This document shows positions 1 through 9,383 of a DNA stretch of 64,000 bases, piece by piece. Under the pieces are notes generated by a model. That model saw only the letters and a program-made list of their open reading frames with translations, did no database searches and was not told the DNA's origin. The translations under genes and the position numbers were made by a program. Where the stretch lies: NCBI GenBank assembly GCA_013036095.1, contig JAAXCW010000001.1:62001-126000 (forward strand), in the 5' to 3' direction. The first letter of the stretch is position 1, and each line of letters opens with the position of its first letter. Origin of the DNA: Vulcanimicrobiota bacterium. GTDB taxonomy: Bacteria > Vulcanimicrobiota > Vulcanimicrobiia > Vulcanimicrobiales > Vulcanimicrobiaceae.

Positions 1-367
1 CGACGCATAAGATAATCGCGGTACAGTTCCCCACCGGAAATAAATGATGCTCCGGGAGAATCGCCGAGGCGTTAATTTCCGGTACCACAAGCGGCACATC
101 GGAACGCATGCGGTACGTGGAGCTGTTGTCGATCACCACACCGCCCCGTTCCAAAATAGGGGGCACGAACTCCGAACTCGCCTCATCCGATCCCGCAAAG
201 AAGACGGTATCGTAGTCCGCGAGCGCTTCCGTCGAGGTTTCCAGCACCCCGCTGCGCGCGCTCGAAGCAAACAACCCTAAACGCTCGACGGGGATTTTCC
301 GCTCGCGCAGCACCTGCACGATCGTTTCACCGACGGCTCCGGTCGCGCCAACCACGGCGACGTTCAC
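1..367 (-). CDS. asd: Aspartate-semialdehyde dehydrogenase, N-terminal part (runs off the left edge)
   Basis: Reduces aspartyl phosphate to aspartate semialdehyde in the lysine/threonine/methionine pathway, in the cytoplasm. The visible 122 residues start with a Rossmann motif (VAVVGATGAVGE), contain the FAGSDEASSEF and DNSSTYRM segments typical of the family, and reach the catalytic cysteine in VGNCTAIIL. The start is a GTG at 365-367. It lies downstream of dapB on the same strand, separated by a dispersed repeat, so the two are probably a lysine biosynthesis operon. The C-terminal dimerisation half is outside the window. Confidence 0.93.
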   Translation of the reverse strand, partial: MNVAVVGATGAVGETIVQVLRERKIPVERLGLFASSARSGVLETSTEALADYDTVFFAGSDEASSEFVPPILERGGVVIDNSSTYRMRSDVPLVVPEINASAILPEHHLFPVGNCTAIILCV

Positions 368-372
368 CTAAT

Positions 373-437
373 TGTCATCCTGAGTAGCGCATTTGTGATG
401 CGCGTCGTCGAAGGACGCCCGAGCCGGGTCGAGGGCC
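373..437. repeat. Dispersed TGTCATCCTGAG repeat, copy 1
   Basis: Copy of the short element found repeatedly in this window, between dapB and asd. It starts TGTCATCCTGAGTAGCGCAT, has an internal hairpin (GCGCAT, five-base loop, ATGCGC) and ends with GTCGAAGGACG followed by a G-rich tail. Confidence 0.8.
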
Positions 438-443
438 GCTCGA

Positions 444-1130
444 TCACAGCTTCAAACCCACTTCAAGGCCCTCGAGTGAACGCACCATTCGGATCGCCGC
501 AATAATGCCCGGTGCGAAGGACTCACTCGAGAAAGAATCGTGCCGGATGGTGAGCAGCTCGCCTTCATTAGAGAAAAGCACTTCTTGGTGCGAGAGCAGT
601 CCTTTCATACGGATGCTGTGAATGGGTACGTCGGCACGGCCTCCCCCGACGTGAATGCGCTCGGCCGTGGCCGAAGCGGTCCCACTCGGTTTGTCGCGCT
701 TATCGGCGCGGTGCATCTCGACGATTTCAACCGACGGAAAAAACTTTGCGGCCTGCTCGGCAAAGCTCATCATAAGAATCGCCCCGATAGCAAAGTTCGG
801 AACGATCAGCGCTCCGGTTTTGTGCCGATCGCAGAGCTTTTCCAACTCGCCGCGTTCGGCCGCATTCCATTCGCTCGAACCGACCACTGGCGAAATGCCG
901 CGCGAGACGGCGGCGCGCGCGACGACTTGCGTCACCGGGCGCGGCGTAAAGTCAACGATAACATCAGGTTTACGCTCGTCCAGCAGCTGCTCGACGTTAT
1001 CGTAGATTCCCGTCGACTGATCGGCAACCCGCGCTAAACCACCGGCGAATTCCAAGTCCGGGACCCGCTTAATCGCCTCAAATGCGAGGCGCCCCATGCG
1101 CCCTTGAGCGCCGGCGATCGCTACCTTCAC
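444..1130 (-). CDS. dapB: 4-hydroxy-tetrahydrodipicolinate reductase
   Basis: Second dedicated step of lysine/diaminopimelate synthesis: NAD(P)H-dependent reduction of hydroxytetrahydrodipicolinate. The 228-residue protein is slightly short for the family. It has the dinucleotide motif GAQGRMG (residues 7-13), DFTPRP near 60, and the active-site stretch EMHRADKRDKPSGTA, where H140 and K144 match the catalytic His/Lys pair; the usual second histidine of the HH motif is arginine here. The C-terminal HSIRMKGLLSHQEVLF stretch is also typical. Start is a GTG (1128-1130). asd follows on the same strand. Confidence 0.96.
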   Translation of the reverse strand: MKVAIAGAQGRMGRLAFEAIKRVPDLEFAGGLARVADQSTGIYDNVEQLLDERKPDVIVDFTPRPVTQVVARAAVSRGISPVVGSSEWNAAERGELEKLCDRHKTGALIVPNFAIGAILMMSFAEQAAKFFPSVEIVEMHRADKRDKPSGTASATAERIHVGGGRADVPIHSIRMKGLLSHQEVLFSNEGELLTIRHDSFSSESFAPGIIAAIRMVRSLEGLEVGLKL

Positions 1131-1179
1131 TCGCTATTCTTCGGCCAACCCCGGCTCGCGGCCCGCGAATGCGCCGCGT

Positions 1180-1644
1180 CTAACGCGCGGCGCGCAAGCA
1201 GGTATCGACGGAGGCGATCGTTTTACCGCCCGAGTGCACCGTCGCGTGCTGCGTGTACTCCGTCGCCGAGATGCGGTCGAACGTTGTGGCGATGCTTGCG
1301 TCGGGGTAGACGCTTCGGTAAGCAATATGGTTCGGATCGCTACCGGGCGCGCGCAGGATCGTGGCCGTTCCTTGGTCGTCGAGCACAACCGCCGTCCAGC
1401 CGCGGCGCTGCGCGTCATAGGCGACTAACTCTTCGGAGCCGCCCCCCGTAAAGGACGCGGTCTGCCGGAATGTGTGGCCGTCGCGATCGTACGCGTACGT
1501 GGCGTCGTAAGGCAAGCGTACCGCTCCCGCGCGGTACGTGCACTTCCACGAACCGACAAGGAAGTGCAGGCCGGCGATCGGCGAGGCCGTCGCCGGCAAC
1601 GTCGCAGCAAGCACGACGGCCGCGAACGTCGCGACGAAGCCCAC
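1180..1644 (-). CDS. Exported protein, DUF1579-like
   Basis: A 154-residue protein with an N-terminal signal peptide (FVATFAAVVLAATLPATAS) and a mature domain beginning HFLVGSWKC, the opening typical of DUF1579/lipocalin-like exported domains. Two cysteines (SWKC and VDTC near the end) could form a disulfide. It sits between uvrD and dapB on the same strand, a few bases after the uvrD stop. No enzyme motif is visible and the function is unknown. Confidence 0.7.
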   Translation of the reverse strand: MGFVATFAAVVLAATLPATASPIAGLHFLVGSWKCTYRAGAVRLPYDATYAYDRDGHTFRQTASFTGGGSEELVAYDAQRRGWTAVVLDDQGTATILRAPGSDPNHIAYRSVYPDASIATTFDRISATEYTQHATVHSGGKTIASVDTCLRAAR

Positions 1645-1649
1645 TTATC

Positions 1650-3806
1650 TTAGAGTTTCTCCAGCGGTGCGTATTTCAGCATCACCATTTTTTGGCCGAC
1701 GTTGGGGAAATCGATCGTGACGAGGCCGTCGCCGCCCGCGCCGATGACGCCGGATATCTTGCCTTCGCCCCATTTGGGGTGACGCACGCGATCGCCTGAC
1801 TGCAGATTCATCTTGATGCCGGCGCCCGCCGACTCGTGAATTGCGACCTCGCGCCAACGCCCGCCCGAAGGGCGAGGCAGCGCGATGCTGCCCAGCATTT
1901 CGATGTTGGGCATCTCTTCTAGAAAGCGCGACTTGGGATGCGCGAACGTGTTGCCGTACAACGTGCGGCGCTCCGCATACGAGAGGAAGAGGCGGTTCAT
2001 GGCGCGCGTCACGCCGACATACGCCAAACGGCGCTCTTCTTCGAGCTCGGTCATGTCGACGAGCGCACGCGAGTGCGGGAAGACGCCTTCTTCCAAGCCC
2101 GTCAAAAAGACGTTCGGGAATTCCAACCCTTTGGCGGAGTGCATCGTCATCATGGTGATATACGAGGCCGAATCGTCGAGCGTGTCGAGGTCGCTGATCA
2201 GCGCGACATTGGCGAGGAAACCCGCCAGCGTTGCTTCCGGATCGCCGGATTCGTACTCCCGAGCAACGCCCACCAGTTCTTCCAGATTCTCCATGCGCGT
2301 GCGCGAATCGGGCGTATCTTCGTTACGCAATTCGCGCAGGTAGCCGGACTCTTCCATGACCGCGACCAGCAAGTCGGCGATCGTAAACTCTCCCAGGCGC
2401 GAACGCAGCGACTCGATGAGCTCGGCGAACCGCTCGAGCTCGCGCGTCTTCTTCGGAACCGCCTTCTTCAGCAGCTCCTTATCGAAGATCGCTTGCCCTA
2501 CCGGCACTTTTGCGGCGTCCGCAGCGGTGACGAGGCTGGCGAGCGTTTGCGATCCGATGCTGCGGCGCGGCACGTTGACGATTCGCTTGAATGCAATCGC
2601 GTCCGAGGGGTTGTCGATATAGCGCAGATAGGCGATGACGTCTTTGATTTCGGTCCGCGCGTAGAATCCGACGCCGCCGATGACGCGGTAAGGAATGCCT
2701 TCGGCGATAAACGCTTCTTCGAATACGCGTGACTGCGCGTTCGTGCGATAAAGCGCCAGGAAGTCGCTGTACGAAGCGCCTTCGCGCACGAGCTCTTTGA
2801 CTTTTTCTACGACGTAGCGCGCTTCAGAGCGTTCCGTATCCGCCGCGAATGCCGTAATCGGTTCCCCCGCGTCGCGGCTAGTGAAAAGTTTCTTCGGAGC
2901 GCGCGTCTTATTATTGGAGACCAGCGCGTTTGCCGCGTCGAGAATCGTCTGCGTACTGCGGTAGTTTTCTTCCAGCGTAAAGACTTTTGCGCCCGGGAAA
3001 TCTTCTTCGAACCGCAGGATCATCTTGTAGTCGCTGCCGCGCCACGAGTAGATCGACTGGTCGTCGTCGCCGACGACGGTAACGTTGCGATGCTTCTCGC
3101 CTAAAATCGCGATCAGTTTGTACTGTGCGAAGTTGACGTCTTGGTATTCGTCGACCATGACGTAACGGAAACGGTTCTGCCATTTCGTGCGGGCGGTTTC
3201 GTCTTTTTCGAAGAGGTCGATCGTGCGGACGATCAGGTCGTCGAAATCGAGGCTGTTCGATTCTGAAAGCCGGCGCTGATATTCCTGATAGACGTTTGCG
3301 TAACGCTCGCCCAAGAACGAAGTATTGCGCTCGTGATATTCCTTGGGCCAGACCAGCGCGTTCTTCGCCTTGCTGATTTCCGCCAAACATGCGCCCGGCG
3401 TTGTTTGGCGCTCGTCGTAATCGAGATCGGTCAGGATCTCGCGAACGACCGTGCGCTGATCGGCGTCATCGATGATGGCAAAGTTCGAAGCGATTCCGGC
3501 CCGCGAACCTTCGCGGCGCAAGATGCGCACGCACATGGAATGAAACGTGCCGACCCATAAGTCGCGCGCTGGCGCCCCGACCATGCGTTCCAAACGCGTT
3601 TTCATTTCGCCGGCGGCTTTGTTCGTAAAAGTGACGGCGAGAATTTGATCCGGCGAAACCTCGAGCTCGTCGAGCAGATACGCAATGCGGTGTGTCAGCA
3701 CGCGGGTTTTTCCGCTGCCCGCACCGGCAAAAATCAAACACGGGCCATTGGTATGTCGGACGGCGGCCGACTGGACGTCGTTGAGAGCATCGGTTTCCAG
3801 GATCAT
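1650..3806 (-). CDS. pcrA: ATP-dependent DNA helicase UvrD/PcrA
   Basis: Superfamily 1A 3'-5' helicase for nucleotide excision and mismatch repair and removal of recombination intermediates. The 718 residues carry all SF1 motifs: AGAGSGKT (about 28-35), AVTFTNKAAGEM, TFHSMCVRILR, VDEYQDVNFAQ, GDDDQSIYSWRG, LEENYRST, MTMHSAKGLEFPNVF and VGVTRAMN. A C-terminal Tudor-like domain (GDRVRHPKWGEGKI) as in PcrA is present. Length and order are normal. Whether it is closer to UvrD or PcrA is not decidable by eye; the Tudor-like tail favours PcrA. Confidence 0.96.
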   Translation of the reverse strand: MILETDALNDVQSAAVRHTNGPCLIFAGAGSGKTRVLTHRIAYLLDELEVSPDQILAVTFTNKAAGEMKTRLERMVGAPARDLWVGTFHSMCVRILRREGSRAGIASNFAIIDDADQRTVVREILTDLDYDERQTTPGACLAEISKAKNALVWPKEYHERNTSFLGERYANVYQEYQRRLSESNSLDFDDLIVRTIDLFEKDETARTKWQNRFRYVMVDEYQDVNFAQYKLIAILGEKHRNVTVVGDDDQSIYSWRGSDYKMILRFEEDFPGAKVFTLEENYRSTQTILDAANALVSNNKTRAPKKLFTSRDAGEPITAFAADTERSEARYVVEKVKELVREGASYSDFLALYRTNAQSRVFEEAFIAEGIPYRVIGGVGFYARTEIKDVIAYLRYIDNPSDAIAFKRIVNVPRRSIGSQTLASLVTAADAAKVPVGQAIFDKELLKKAVPKKTRELERFAELIESLRSRLGEFTIADLLVAVMEESGYLRELRNEDTPDSRTRMENLEELVGVAREYESGDPEATLAGFLANVALISDLDTLDDSASYITMMTMHSAKGLEFPNVFLTGLEEGVFPHSRALVDMTELEEERRLAYVGVTRAMNRLFLSYAERRTLYGNTFAHPKSRFLEEMPNIEMLGSIALPRPSGGRWREVAIHESAGAGIKMNLQSGDRVRHPKWGEGKISGVIGAGGDGLVTIDFPNVGQKMVMLKYAPLEKL

Positions 3807-3813
3807 TGAGAGT

Positions 3814-4941
3814 TTATTCGCCGCCTGTGGATAAAGCGCCTATAATCGCGCGTCCCTTTCCGTGGCTGTCATCCTGAGCTTGTCGCAGGAGCGCCATCGA
3901 ATACGCGGCCGACAAATACGCCAGCGTGGATTCGGCCCCCATATTAAGGTTGACGGAAGTTTCGTTGAGTCCGTCGAGACAGCCGCCGCCGTTGGCCATC
4001 GCGATACCGCGGGAGTTCCTCCCCAAGTACCAGTCCAAGCCAAGTTGGGCGGTCTTCGCGAACGCGAGGTCCCCGGTCGCCTCGTATGCAGCCAGCGCCG
4101 CATCGACCAGCGAAACGGCTTCCAAGGGCTGCTGAGAATAGCGGGGCCGCGGCCCGCCGCGGGGATACCACCCTTCGTTTCCGATCGGCACGAAGACGCC
4201 GTCTTCGATCGTCACGCGCTCGTAAAATGCGAGGCTGCGCAATCCTATGGACTTGACGTCTTCGTCGGCCAGCGCCGCGCCCGCGCGCAGCATCGCTTCG
4301 GAGAGACGCGCATTATCGTAGGTCATGACATCTTCGAACCACTCCCAGTCCGCGGCGCAGGTCGCTTCGAAGCGCGCTTTCAGCGAGCCGGCCAGTTTGC
4401 GAAGCGCCTCGCTGTAGGCGGGCAGTTCGATGTCGGCGATGCTCGCGTGACATGCGTGCGCCAGCCCGATGACCGCATACGATTGTGAACGCGCGTACTG
4501 CAGCCAGTCGATCGAGTTCAAGCCTTTATTGAAGAGCCGCTTGCACAGCCGGCGCCAGGTTGCGCGCGGCGCGTGGCGCATGCCGAAGCCCAGCGCCCAT
4601 AGGGCGCGCCCAACGGAATCGTGCGTTCCCACGCAGTCGAGCCACTGCCGGTCATAGCCCATGAAATTGTGGAAACGTCCGTCGGGCAGTTGTGCGTCTT
4701 GCAAGAAAGCCAGATAAATTGGAGCCAGCCGCAGCGCTTCGGCGTCGCGCGGATCGATGGCCAATTTTTGGTAGACGACGATCAGCGCGCGGGCGACGTC
4801 GTCGGTGCAGTATCCCGTTGCGCGATTCGGAATATCTTCCGTCGCGTGTTGAATAACGCCCACGTCGTCGCTGAGCGTTATGAGATGTTCGAGACTAGGC
4901 TGAATGGACGAGCTCCAATTCGGGCGGAGCCAGCTCGGCAA
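3814..4941 (-). CDS. Alpha/alpha-barrel protein paired with a glycosyltransferase
   Basis: A 375-residue cytoplasmic-looking protein without signal peptide. Segments such as GYCTDDVARAL, LPDGRFHNFM, WGL-type helices and GWYPRGGPRPRYSQQPLEA look like the helical-barrel (six-hairpin) proteins that commonly accompany GT4 glycosyltransferases. Its start overlaps the 3' end of the upstream glycosyltransferase by 47 bases, so the two are co-translated. The last roughly 27 residues (containing RQAQDDSHG) are encoded by a copy of the dispersed repeat, so the C-terminus is probably a recent extension. Substrate unknown; a role in sugar or glycan handling is inferred. Confidence 0.75.
   Translation of the reverse strand: MPSWLRPNWSSSIQPSLEHLITLSDDVGVIQHATEDIPNRATGYCTDDVARALIVVYQKLAIDPRDAEALRLAPIYLAFLQDAQLPDGRFHNFMGYDRQWLDCVGTHDSVGRALWALGFGMRHAPRATWRRLCKRLFNKGLNSIDWLQYARSQSYAVIGLAHACHASIADIELPAYSEALRKLAGSLKARFEATCAADWEWFEDVMTYDNARLSEAMLRAGAALADEDVKSIGLRSLAFYERVTIEDGVFVPIGNEGWYPRGGPRPRYSQQPLEAVSLVDAALAAYEATGDLAFAKTAQLGLDWYLGRNSRGIAMANGGGCLDGLNETSVNLNMGAESTLAYLSAAYSMALLRQAQDDSHGKGRAIIGALSTGGE
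3866..3895. repeat. Dispersed repeat fragment inside a coding 3' end, copy 2
   Basis: Contains TGTCATCCTGAGCTTGTCGC, the start of the dispersed element, inside the last codons of the upstream-paired helical protein. It encodes the AQDDSHG stretch. Confidence 0.65.
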
Positions 4942-6061
4942 AGAGGCGGCCGTATTCGACTGCGACGTGCGGCCATGTCATCTGACGGCCGAAGCGGTAC
5001 GCGCGCCGTTCGGTCGCGCGCCGGAGCGCGTCGTCGTCGAGCAGCGCGCCGGCGAGGTCGGCGATCGATTTGGCGTCGCGGAACATGCAGAGAAAGCCGC
5101 GGTTGTGCGCGAGCAGTTCTTGCGCGTAAAGATAAGGCGTGGAAACGATCGCTTTTCCGCAGCCGACGGCGTACGCCAGCGTGCCGCTGACGATTTGCGT
5201 CGGATTCAAATAGGGCGTCAAATAAATGTCGGTCGCTTCCAGATAGCCCACCAGTTCGTCGAACTCCAAATATTTGTCGACCAATTTTACGTTGTATTGC
5301 AGCCCGTGTTCCGCCACCAACGCTTGCAGCGACTCGCGGTACGACTCGCCTTCGCGCCGGCGCACCACCGGATGCGTCTCGCCCAAAATGAGATAGAGCA
5401 CTTCGGGGTGGCGCTTGACGACTTCACGCATCGCTTCGATCGCGTACTCTAGACCCTTACCGCGATTGATCAGCCCGAACGTCGAGACAACCATGCGCTG
5501 GCCAATGCCGAACGACGCCTTCGCGGCGTCCGTGTCGCGGAACGGTACGTCAGGCACGCCGTGATGGATCACGCGCAGCCGCTTCGGGTCGACGTCGTAG
5601 ACGCGTTCCAGCAAGTCGCGGCCCGTTTCGGAAAGCGCGACGACCGTACTGGCGTAACGGCAGAGCTCGCGCGTGACGCGCAGCATCGTTTCGTCGGGCT
5701 CCGGTAAAATCGTGTGCATCGTCAGTGCAATCGGTTTCTCGATCGCGCGCAGCGCATCGATCAGCCACTCGCCGCGCTCACCGCCGAAAAGACCGTACTC
5801 GTGCTGAATGTTCAGCACACCGGCGGGATGCGCGTTGACGATGGCGGCGATATCGCCGTAGGATTCGCGGCGGTCCTCGCGCAGGCGCGCCACGACTTCG
5901 GGCCCGTAATGGCGGACTTCACCGCCCGGCTCGTCGATCGCGATAATTTCGGAGCTGGTGCCGTAGGCGCGGTCGAACGATTCCACCGTGTCGCGCGTAA
6001 AGGTCGCGATGCCGCACTCCCGGGGCGGGAAGGAGCCCATGAAGAGGGTGCGCGGAACCAC
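4895..6061 (-). CDS. Glycosyltransferase, GT4 family
   Basis: Retaining GT-B glycosyltransferase of 388 residues. The N-terminal domain begins FMGSFPPRECGIATFT, a form seen in GT4 mannosyl/glucosyl transferases. The C-terminal donor-binding domain has FGLINRGKGLEYAIEAM, the LGETHP segment and a Glu-containing stretch (NPTQIVSGTLAYAVGCGKAIVSTPYLYAQELL) matching the E-x7-E region. It has no membrane segment. It leads a two-gene operon with the helical partner. Donor and acceptor cannot be read from the sequence. Confidence 0.9.
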   Translation of the reverse strand: MVPRTLFMGSFPPRECGIATFTRDTVESFDRAYGTSSEIIAIDEPGGEVRHYGPEVVARLREDRRESYGDIAAIVNAHPAGVLNIQHEYGLFGGERGEWLIDALRAIEKPIALTMHTILPEPDETMLRVTRELCRYASTVVALSETGRDLLERVYDVDPKRLRVIHHGVPDVPFRDTDAAKASFGIGQRMVVSTFGLINRGKGLEYAIEAMREVVKRHPEVLYLILGETHPVVRRREGESYRESLQALVAEHGLQYNVKLVDKYLEFDELVGYLEATDIYLTPYLNPTQIVSGTLAYAVGCGKAIVSTPYLYAQELLAHNRGFLCMFRDAKSIADLAGALLDDDALRRATERRAYRFGRQMTWPHVAVEYGRLFAELAPPELELVHSA

Positions 6062-6364
6062 TCCATACTCCTAACTCCGGCTCTTCAAAATGGAACGCGA
6101 AACCTGGCAAGGGGAAAGCCGGTGGGGACCCCTGCTCGTGCGCGATTTATACCCGTGGGCTCTTGTTTCTTAACCTTTAAAACGCAGCAAAGGTTACAAA
6201 GCGCTTGTTCGCTTGCCAATCCCTGTCATCCTGAGTAGCGTCGCCCCGCCAATCCCTGTCATCCTGAGTAGCGTTCGCCCGCGGCGAACGCGTAGTCGAA
6301 GGACGGACGGGGAGGGCTTTCGGACCCAAGGGGGCAGGCGGGCGCTGCCGCGTATAGCTTCAGG
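6062..6364. other. Intergenic region between divergent genes
   Basis: Lies between the glycosyltransferase operon (minus) and the phosphoesterase (plus). It holds an inverted repeat AACCTTT (6172-6178) / AAAGGTT (6189-6195), a possible hairpin or operator, and two adjoining copies of the dispersed repeat. No gene is seen. Confidence 0.6.
6224..6314. repeat. Dispersed repeat, tandem copies 3 and 4
   Basis: One short copy (TGTCATCCTGAGTAGCG at 6224) is followed by a fuller copy from 6257 with an internal hairpin whose arms (GCGTTCGCC / GGCGAACGC) differ from other copies but still pair, then GTCGAAGGACG and a G-rich tail. Confidence 0.75.
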
Positions 6365-7732
6365 GTGAAATCATATTTTCTGCCCGTTGCGCTGGTTGCG
6401 GCGGCCATTGTCACTTTTGCCGTAACGCGAGCTCCGGCGCAAGATACCGGCAACATTCATAGGATCCGTCACATCGTCATCATCATGCAAGAGAATCGCT
6501 CGTTCGATTCTTATTTTGGAACGTATTCCGGCGCCGACGGCATCCCCGCGGGCGTCTGCATTCCAAATCCGGCGATCGGATGCAGCCGGCCTTATCACGA
6601 CAGTAACGATCTCAATCAAGGCGGTCCGCACGGACATACGAATGCGATCGCGGATATTGACGGCGGAAAAATGGACGGATTTTCGCGCCAGGCGCGGCGC
6701 GGCCGGCGGGCATGCGCCGGCACGAACGATCCCCGCTGCGGCGGCGGTGACGTGATGGGCTATCACGATGGCGGTGAACTCGTGAACTACTGGCGTTACG
6801 CGCGCGACTTCGTACTGCAGGATCGCATGTTCCAGCCCAACGCGTCGTGGAGTCTACCGCAGCATCTTTTCATGGTCTCGGAATGGTCGGCCAGCTGCGC
6901 GAAGCTCGGCGATCCGATGAGCTGTGTCAACGAAGTGCAGAATCCCGACCTTCCTCCAGACTTCGGACGCAATTCGCGCGCGCGAGCGCAGGGCCGCCCG
7001 GATTATCCTTGGACCGACCTCACGTACTTGCTGCACAAGAATCACATTTCGTGGGCGTACTATGTCATGACCGGGACGGAACCAGACTGTCGCGACGACA
7101 GCGCCGGCTGCCAGCTCCGGCGGCAAAACGTGCACACGCCGGGCATTTGGAATCCTCTGCCTTCGTTCGACACCGTGAAGCAAGACGGTGAATTAGCAAA
7201 CGTGCAAGATCTGCGCAAATTTTACGTCGCGGCCAAAAACGGAACGCTGCCGAACGTCGTTTGGCTCTGCCCAGCCGGAAAATACAGCGAGCATCCTCCT
7301 GGACTCGTGAGCGCCGGACAAGCGTACGTCACGGGTGTGATCAACGCGGTCATGCAAGGCCCCGACTGGAGCAGCACAGCGATCTTCGTAAGTTGGGACG
7401 ACTGGGGCGGCTTTTACGACCACGTTGCGCCGCCGGTTGTCGACAGCGACGGATACGGTTTACGCGTTCCCGGTTTGGTAATCAGTCCGTACGCTCGCCG
7501 AGGCTTCATCGATCACCAAACGCTCAGCCACGACGCGTACGTCAAATTTATTGAAGACGACTTTTTGGCGGGCGCACGCATCGATCCGAAAACCGACGGC
7601 CGCGCCGACACCCGTCCTTTCGTGCGCGAAAGCTATTCCCAACTCGGCGACCTGCGCCGTGACTTCGATTTCACGCAGACTCCGCGCCACCCGGAAATAC
7701 TTCCGGGGGGCTATGTGTGGAACGGAAGCTAG
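6365..7732 (+). CDS. Secreted phosphoesterase (phospholipase C / acid phosphatase family)
   Basis: A 455-residue exported enzyme of the PF04185 phosphoesterase family, which includes bacterial phospholipase C and AcpA-type acid phosphatases. A signal peptide ([21 protein letters not shown]) precedes the metal/nucleophile motif [18 protein letters not shown]. Further family landmarks are [26 protein letters not shown] and [16 protein letters not shown] with the metal-binding Asp and His. The GTG start at 6365 directly precedes the signal peptide. It probably hydrolyses phosphate or phospholipid esters in the periplasm or outside. It stands alone between two repeat-containing gaps. Confidence 0.9.
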   Translation: MKSYFLPVALVAAAIVTFAVTRAPAQDTGNIHRIRHIVIIMQENRSFDSYFGTYSGADGIPAGVCIPNPAIGCSRPYHDSNDLNQGGPHGHTNAIADIDGGKMDGFSRQARRGRRACAGTNDPRCGGGDVMGYHDGGELVNYWRYARDFVLQDRMFQPNASWSLPQHLFMVSEWSASCAKLGDPMSCVNEVQNPDLPPDFGRNSRARAQGRPDYPWTDLTYLLHKNHISWAYYVMTGTEPDCRDDSAGCQLRRQNVHTPGIWNPLPSFDTVKQDGELANVQDLRKFYVAAKNGTLPNVVWLCPAGKYSEHPPGLVSAGQAYVTGVINAVMQGPDWSSTAIFVSWDDWGGFYDHVAPPVVDSDGYGLRVPGLVISPYARRGFIDHQTLSHDAYVKFIEDDFLAGARIDPKTDGRADTRPFVRESYSQLGDLRRDFDFTQTPRHPEILPGGYVWNGS

Positions 7733-7757
7733 CATCGTCGTGGTGAGCAGCCCATAT

Positions 7758-7812
7758 TGTCATCCTGAGTAGCCTGTCCTGAGCTCGTCGAAGGGTCGAA
7801 GGGCGAGGCCCG
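7758..7812. repeat. Dispersed repeat, copy 5
   Basis: Begins TTGTCATCCTGAGTAGC and contains a rearranged middle (CCTGTCCTGAGCTCGTCGAAGG) before the G-rich tail, downstream of the phosphoesterase gene. Confidence 0.7.
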
Positions 7813-7819
7813 CGCGAAG

Positions 7820-8083
7820 CTAGCGCTGCTCTAAAAGATTAAAGCGTCTCTCGAAGACATCGAACCGAACATCAACCGAATCAAATCGCTTGTTCATGTC
7901 GTAGCGCAAGTTGCCGAGACCGTGCTCCACGCGCTCCATGCGACCTTCCATGGAATCGAAGCGACCTTCCAGGGAACCCAAGCGACCATCGAGCGAATCG
8001 ATGCGCCCTCCAAGCCCTCCAAGGCCATCCCGAAGATCCAGGATAGCCGCCATGAGATCCGCGGAGGAATATCTCTTAGCCAT
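7820..8083 (-). CDS. Small coiled-coil protein
   Basis: An 87-residue protein made almost entirely of heptad repeats (GGRIDSLDGRLGSLEGRFDSMEGRM...), with hydrophobic residues at regular a/d spacing and many charged pairs. The first 15 residues (MAKRYSSADLMAAIL) are a short amphipathic head. It resembles small coiled-coil ORFs common in many genomes. No function can be read. The start codon lacks a clear ribosome binding site. Confidence 0.55.
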   Translation of the reverse strand: MAKRYSSADLMAAILDLRDGLGGLGGRIDSLDGRLGSLEGRFDSMEGRMERVEHGLGNLRYDMNKRFDSVDVRFDVFERRFNLLEQR

Positions 8084-8145
8084 GCGGTCAGCCTAGAGTA
8101 CGGCTGTTACCGAGATGTTTCCTAGCCGTTTCGAGTTCGCGCGGG

Positions 8146-8718
8146 TTATGGGCTGTCCGCCTCGACGTTGAGCGAGATGTCGATACTGTTGCCGACGATG
8201 ACCGGACCGAAGCCCATGCCCCACTGCGAGCGTTCGATGGTGCCCGTCGCAGCGTAAGCAATAACAGAACGTCCGCGCGGCGTCTTTCCTGCGCCGACCA
8301 CGCCCGCGCTAAGCGTGACGGGATGCGTTTGGCCGTGCATCGTCAGGTTGCCGACGATCGTAAAATGTTTCGGATCCGTGCCCGTGATCTTCGTGCTTTG
8401 GAAAGTCATGTTGGGATACGTTGCGACATCGAAGTAATGGCCCGAACGAATGTCGTTGTCGCGCGTACCGTTATGCGTATCGACGTTCGACGGGTCGAGC
8501 TCCGCGCTGACCTCGATCGGAATCTGACTTCCCGACGGCAGCTTTACAACCGCACTCTTTATCGGAATGGTACCGATGACCGGCACGATGCCGAAATGAC
8601 GGGCGGTAAACTGCGCCGTGCTGTGGTTCGGGTCAACGCTCCACGTCTCGGTCGCGGCGAGCGCGATCGCCGTCGTGGCAACGGAAAATGCGAGGCTGAG
8701 CGCGGCTAATCGTTTCAT
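8146..8718 (-). CDS. YceI-family exported lipid-binding protein (copy B)
   Basis: A 190-residue periplasmic lipocalin-like YceI protein that by family knowledge binds isoprenoid or other amphiphilic molecules. It has a signal peptide (LAALSLAFSVATTAIALAA), ETWSVDPNHSTAQFTARHFG at the start of the domain, and the motifs DIRSGHYFDVATYPNMTFQS and VVGNLTMHGQTHPVTL. It is a close tandem duplicate of the gene at 8761-9333, same length and direction, so the pair arose by local duplication. Confidence 0.93.
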   Translation of the reverse strand: MKRLAALSLAFSVATTAIALAATETWSVDPNHSTAQFTARHFGIVPVIGTIPIKSAVVKLPSGSQIPIEVSAELDPSNVDTHNGTRDNDIRSGHYFDVATYPNMTFQSTKITGTDPKHFTIVGNLTMHGQTHPVTLSAGVVGAGKTPRGRSVIAYAATGTIERSQWGMGFGPVIVGNSIDISLNVEADSP

Positions 8719-8760
8719 GATCTACAGGAAACCGTACGAGCCTGAACGGTTGCTGAAAGC

Positions 8761-9333
8761 TTAGGGGCGGGCCGCCTCGACGTTCAGCGAGATATCGATG
8801 CCGTTGGCGACGACAATAGGCCCGAAACCCAGCCCCCACAGCCTGCGATCGAGCGAGCCCTTCGCAGCGTAGGCGATTACGGCACCGCCCCGCGGCGTTT
8901 TGAGCTCGCCCACTACAGCCGCATTCAACGTTACCGCATGCGTTTGGCCATGCATTGTCAGATTGCCGACAATGGTAAAGTGCCTTGGATCGGTGCCGGT
9001 GATTTTGGTGCTTTGAAACGTCATGCTTGGAAAGGTCGCGACGTCAAAATAGTTGCCGGAGCGTAAATCTTTGTCGCGCGAGCCATTGTGCGTATCCACA
9101 TTCGAGGGGTCGAGTTCCGCGCTGACCTCGATTGGAATCTGGCTGTCCGGGTCGAGCTTCACGACGACCTTCTTCACCGGAATACTGCCGGCGACCGGGA
9201 CGATGCCGAAATGACGCGCCGTAAATTGCGCGGCCACGTGGCCGGGATCGACCGTCCAAGCCTCTGTAGCGGCCACGGCACTCGTGCACGTGGCGACCGA
9301 GAAAAGCAAGCCGAGCGCGGCAGATCTTGTCAT
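8761..9333 (-). CDS. YceI-family exported lipid-binding protein (copy A)
   Basis: 190 residues with signal peptide (LGLLFSVATCTSAVAA) and the YceI domain: EAWTVDPGHVAAQFTARHFG, DLRSGNYFDVATFPSMTFQS and VGNLTMHGQTHAVTL. It is the upstream gene of the tandem pair, separated by about 40 bases from copy B, and the two probably share a promoter. Differences between the copies are scattered, which fits an older duplication kept by selection. Confidence 0.93.
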   Translation of the reverse strand: MTRSAALGLLFSVATCTSAVAATEAWTVDPGHVAAQFTARHFGIVPVAGSIPVKKVVVKLDPDSQIPIEVSAELDPSNVDTHNGSRDKDLRSGNYFDVATFPSMTFQSTKITGTDPRHFTIVGNLTMHGQTHAVTLNAAVVGELKTPRGGAVIAYAAKGSLDRRLWGLGFGPIVVANGIDISLNVEAARP

Positions 9334-9383
9334 CCTTCTATTAAGGTAAACCGCACCTCTGAATCGTTCCTGAATTTCGGCGT

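Noticed and set aside
540-1037. Long plus-strand frames opposite dapB
   Set aside because: They are mirror frames of a clear dapB gene, with Arg-rich, low-complexity translations and no ribosome binding site.
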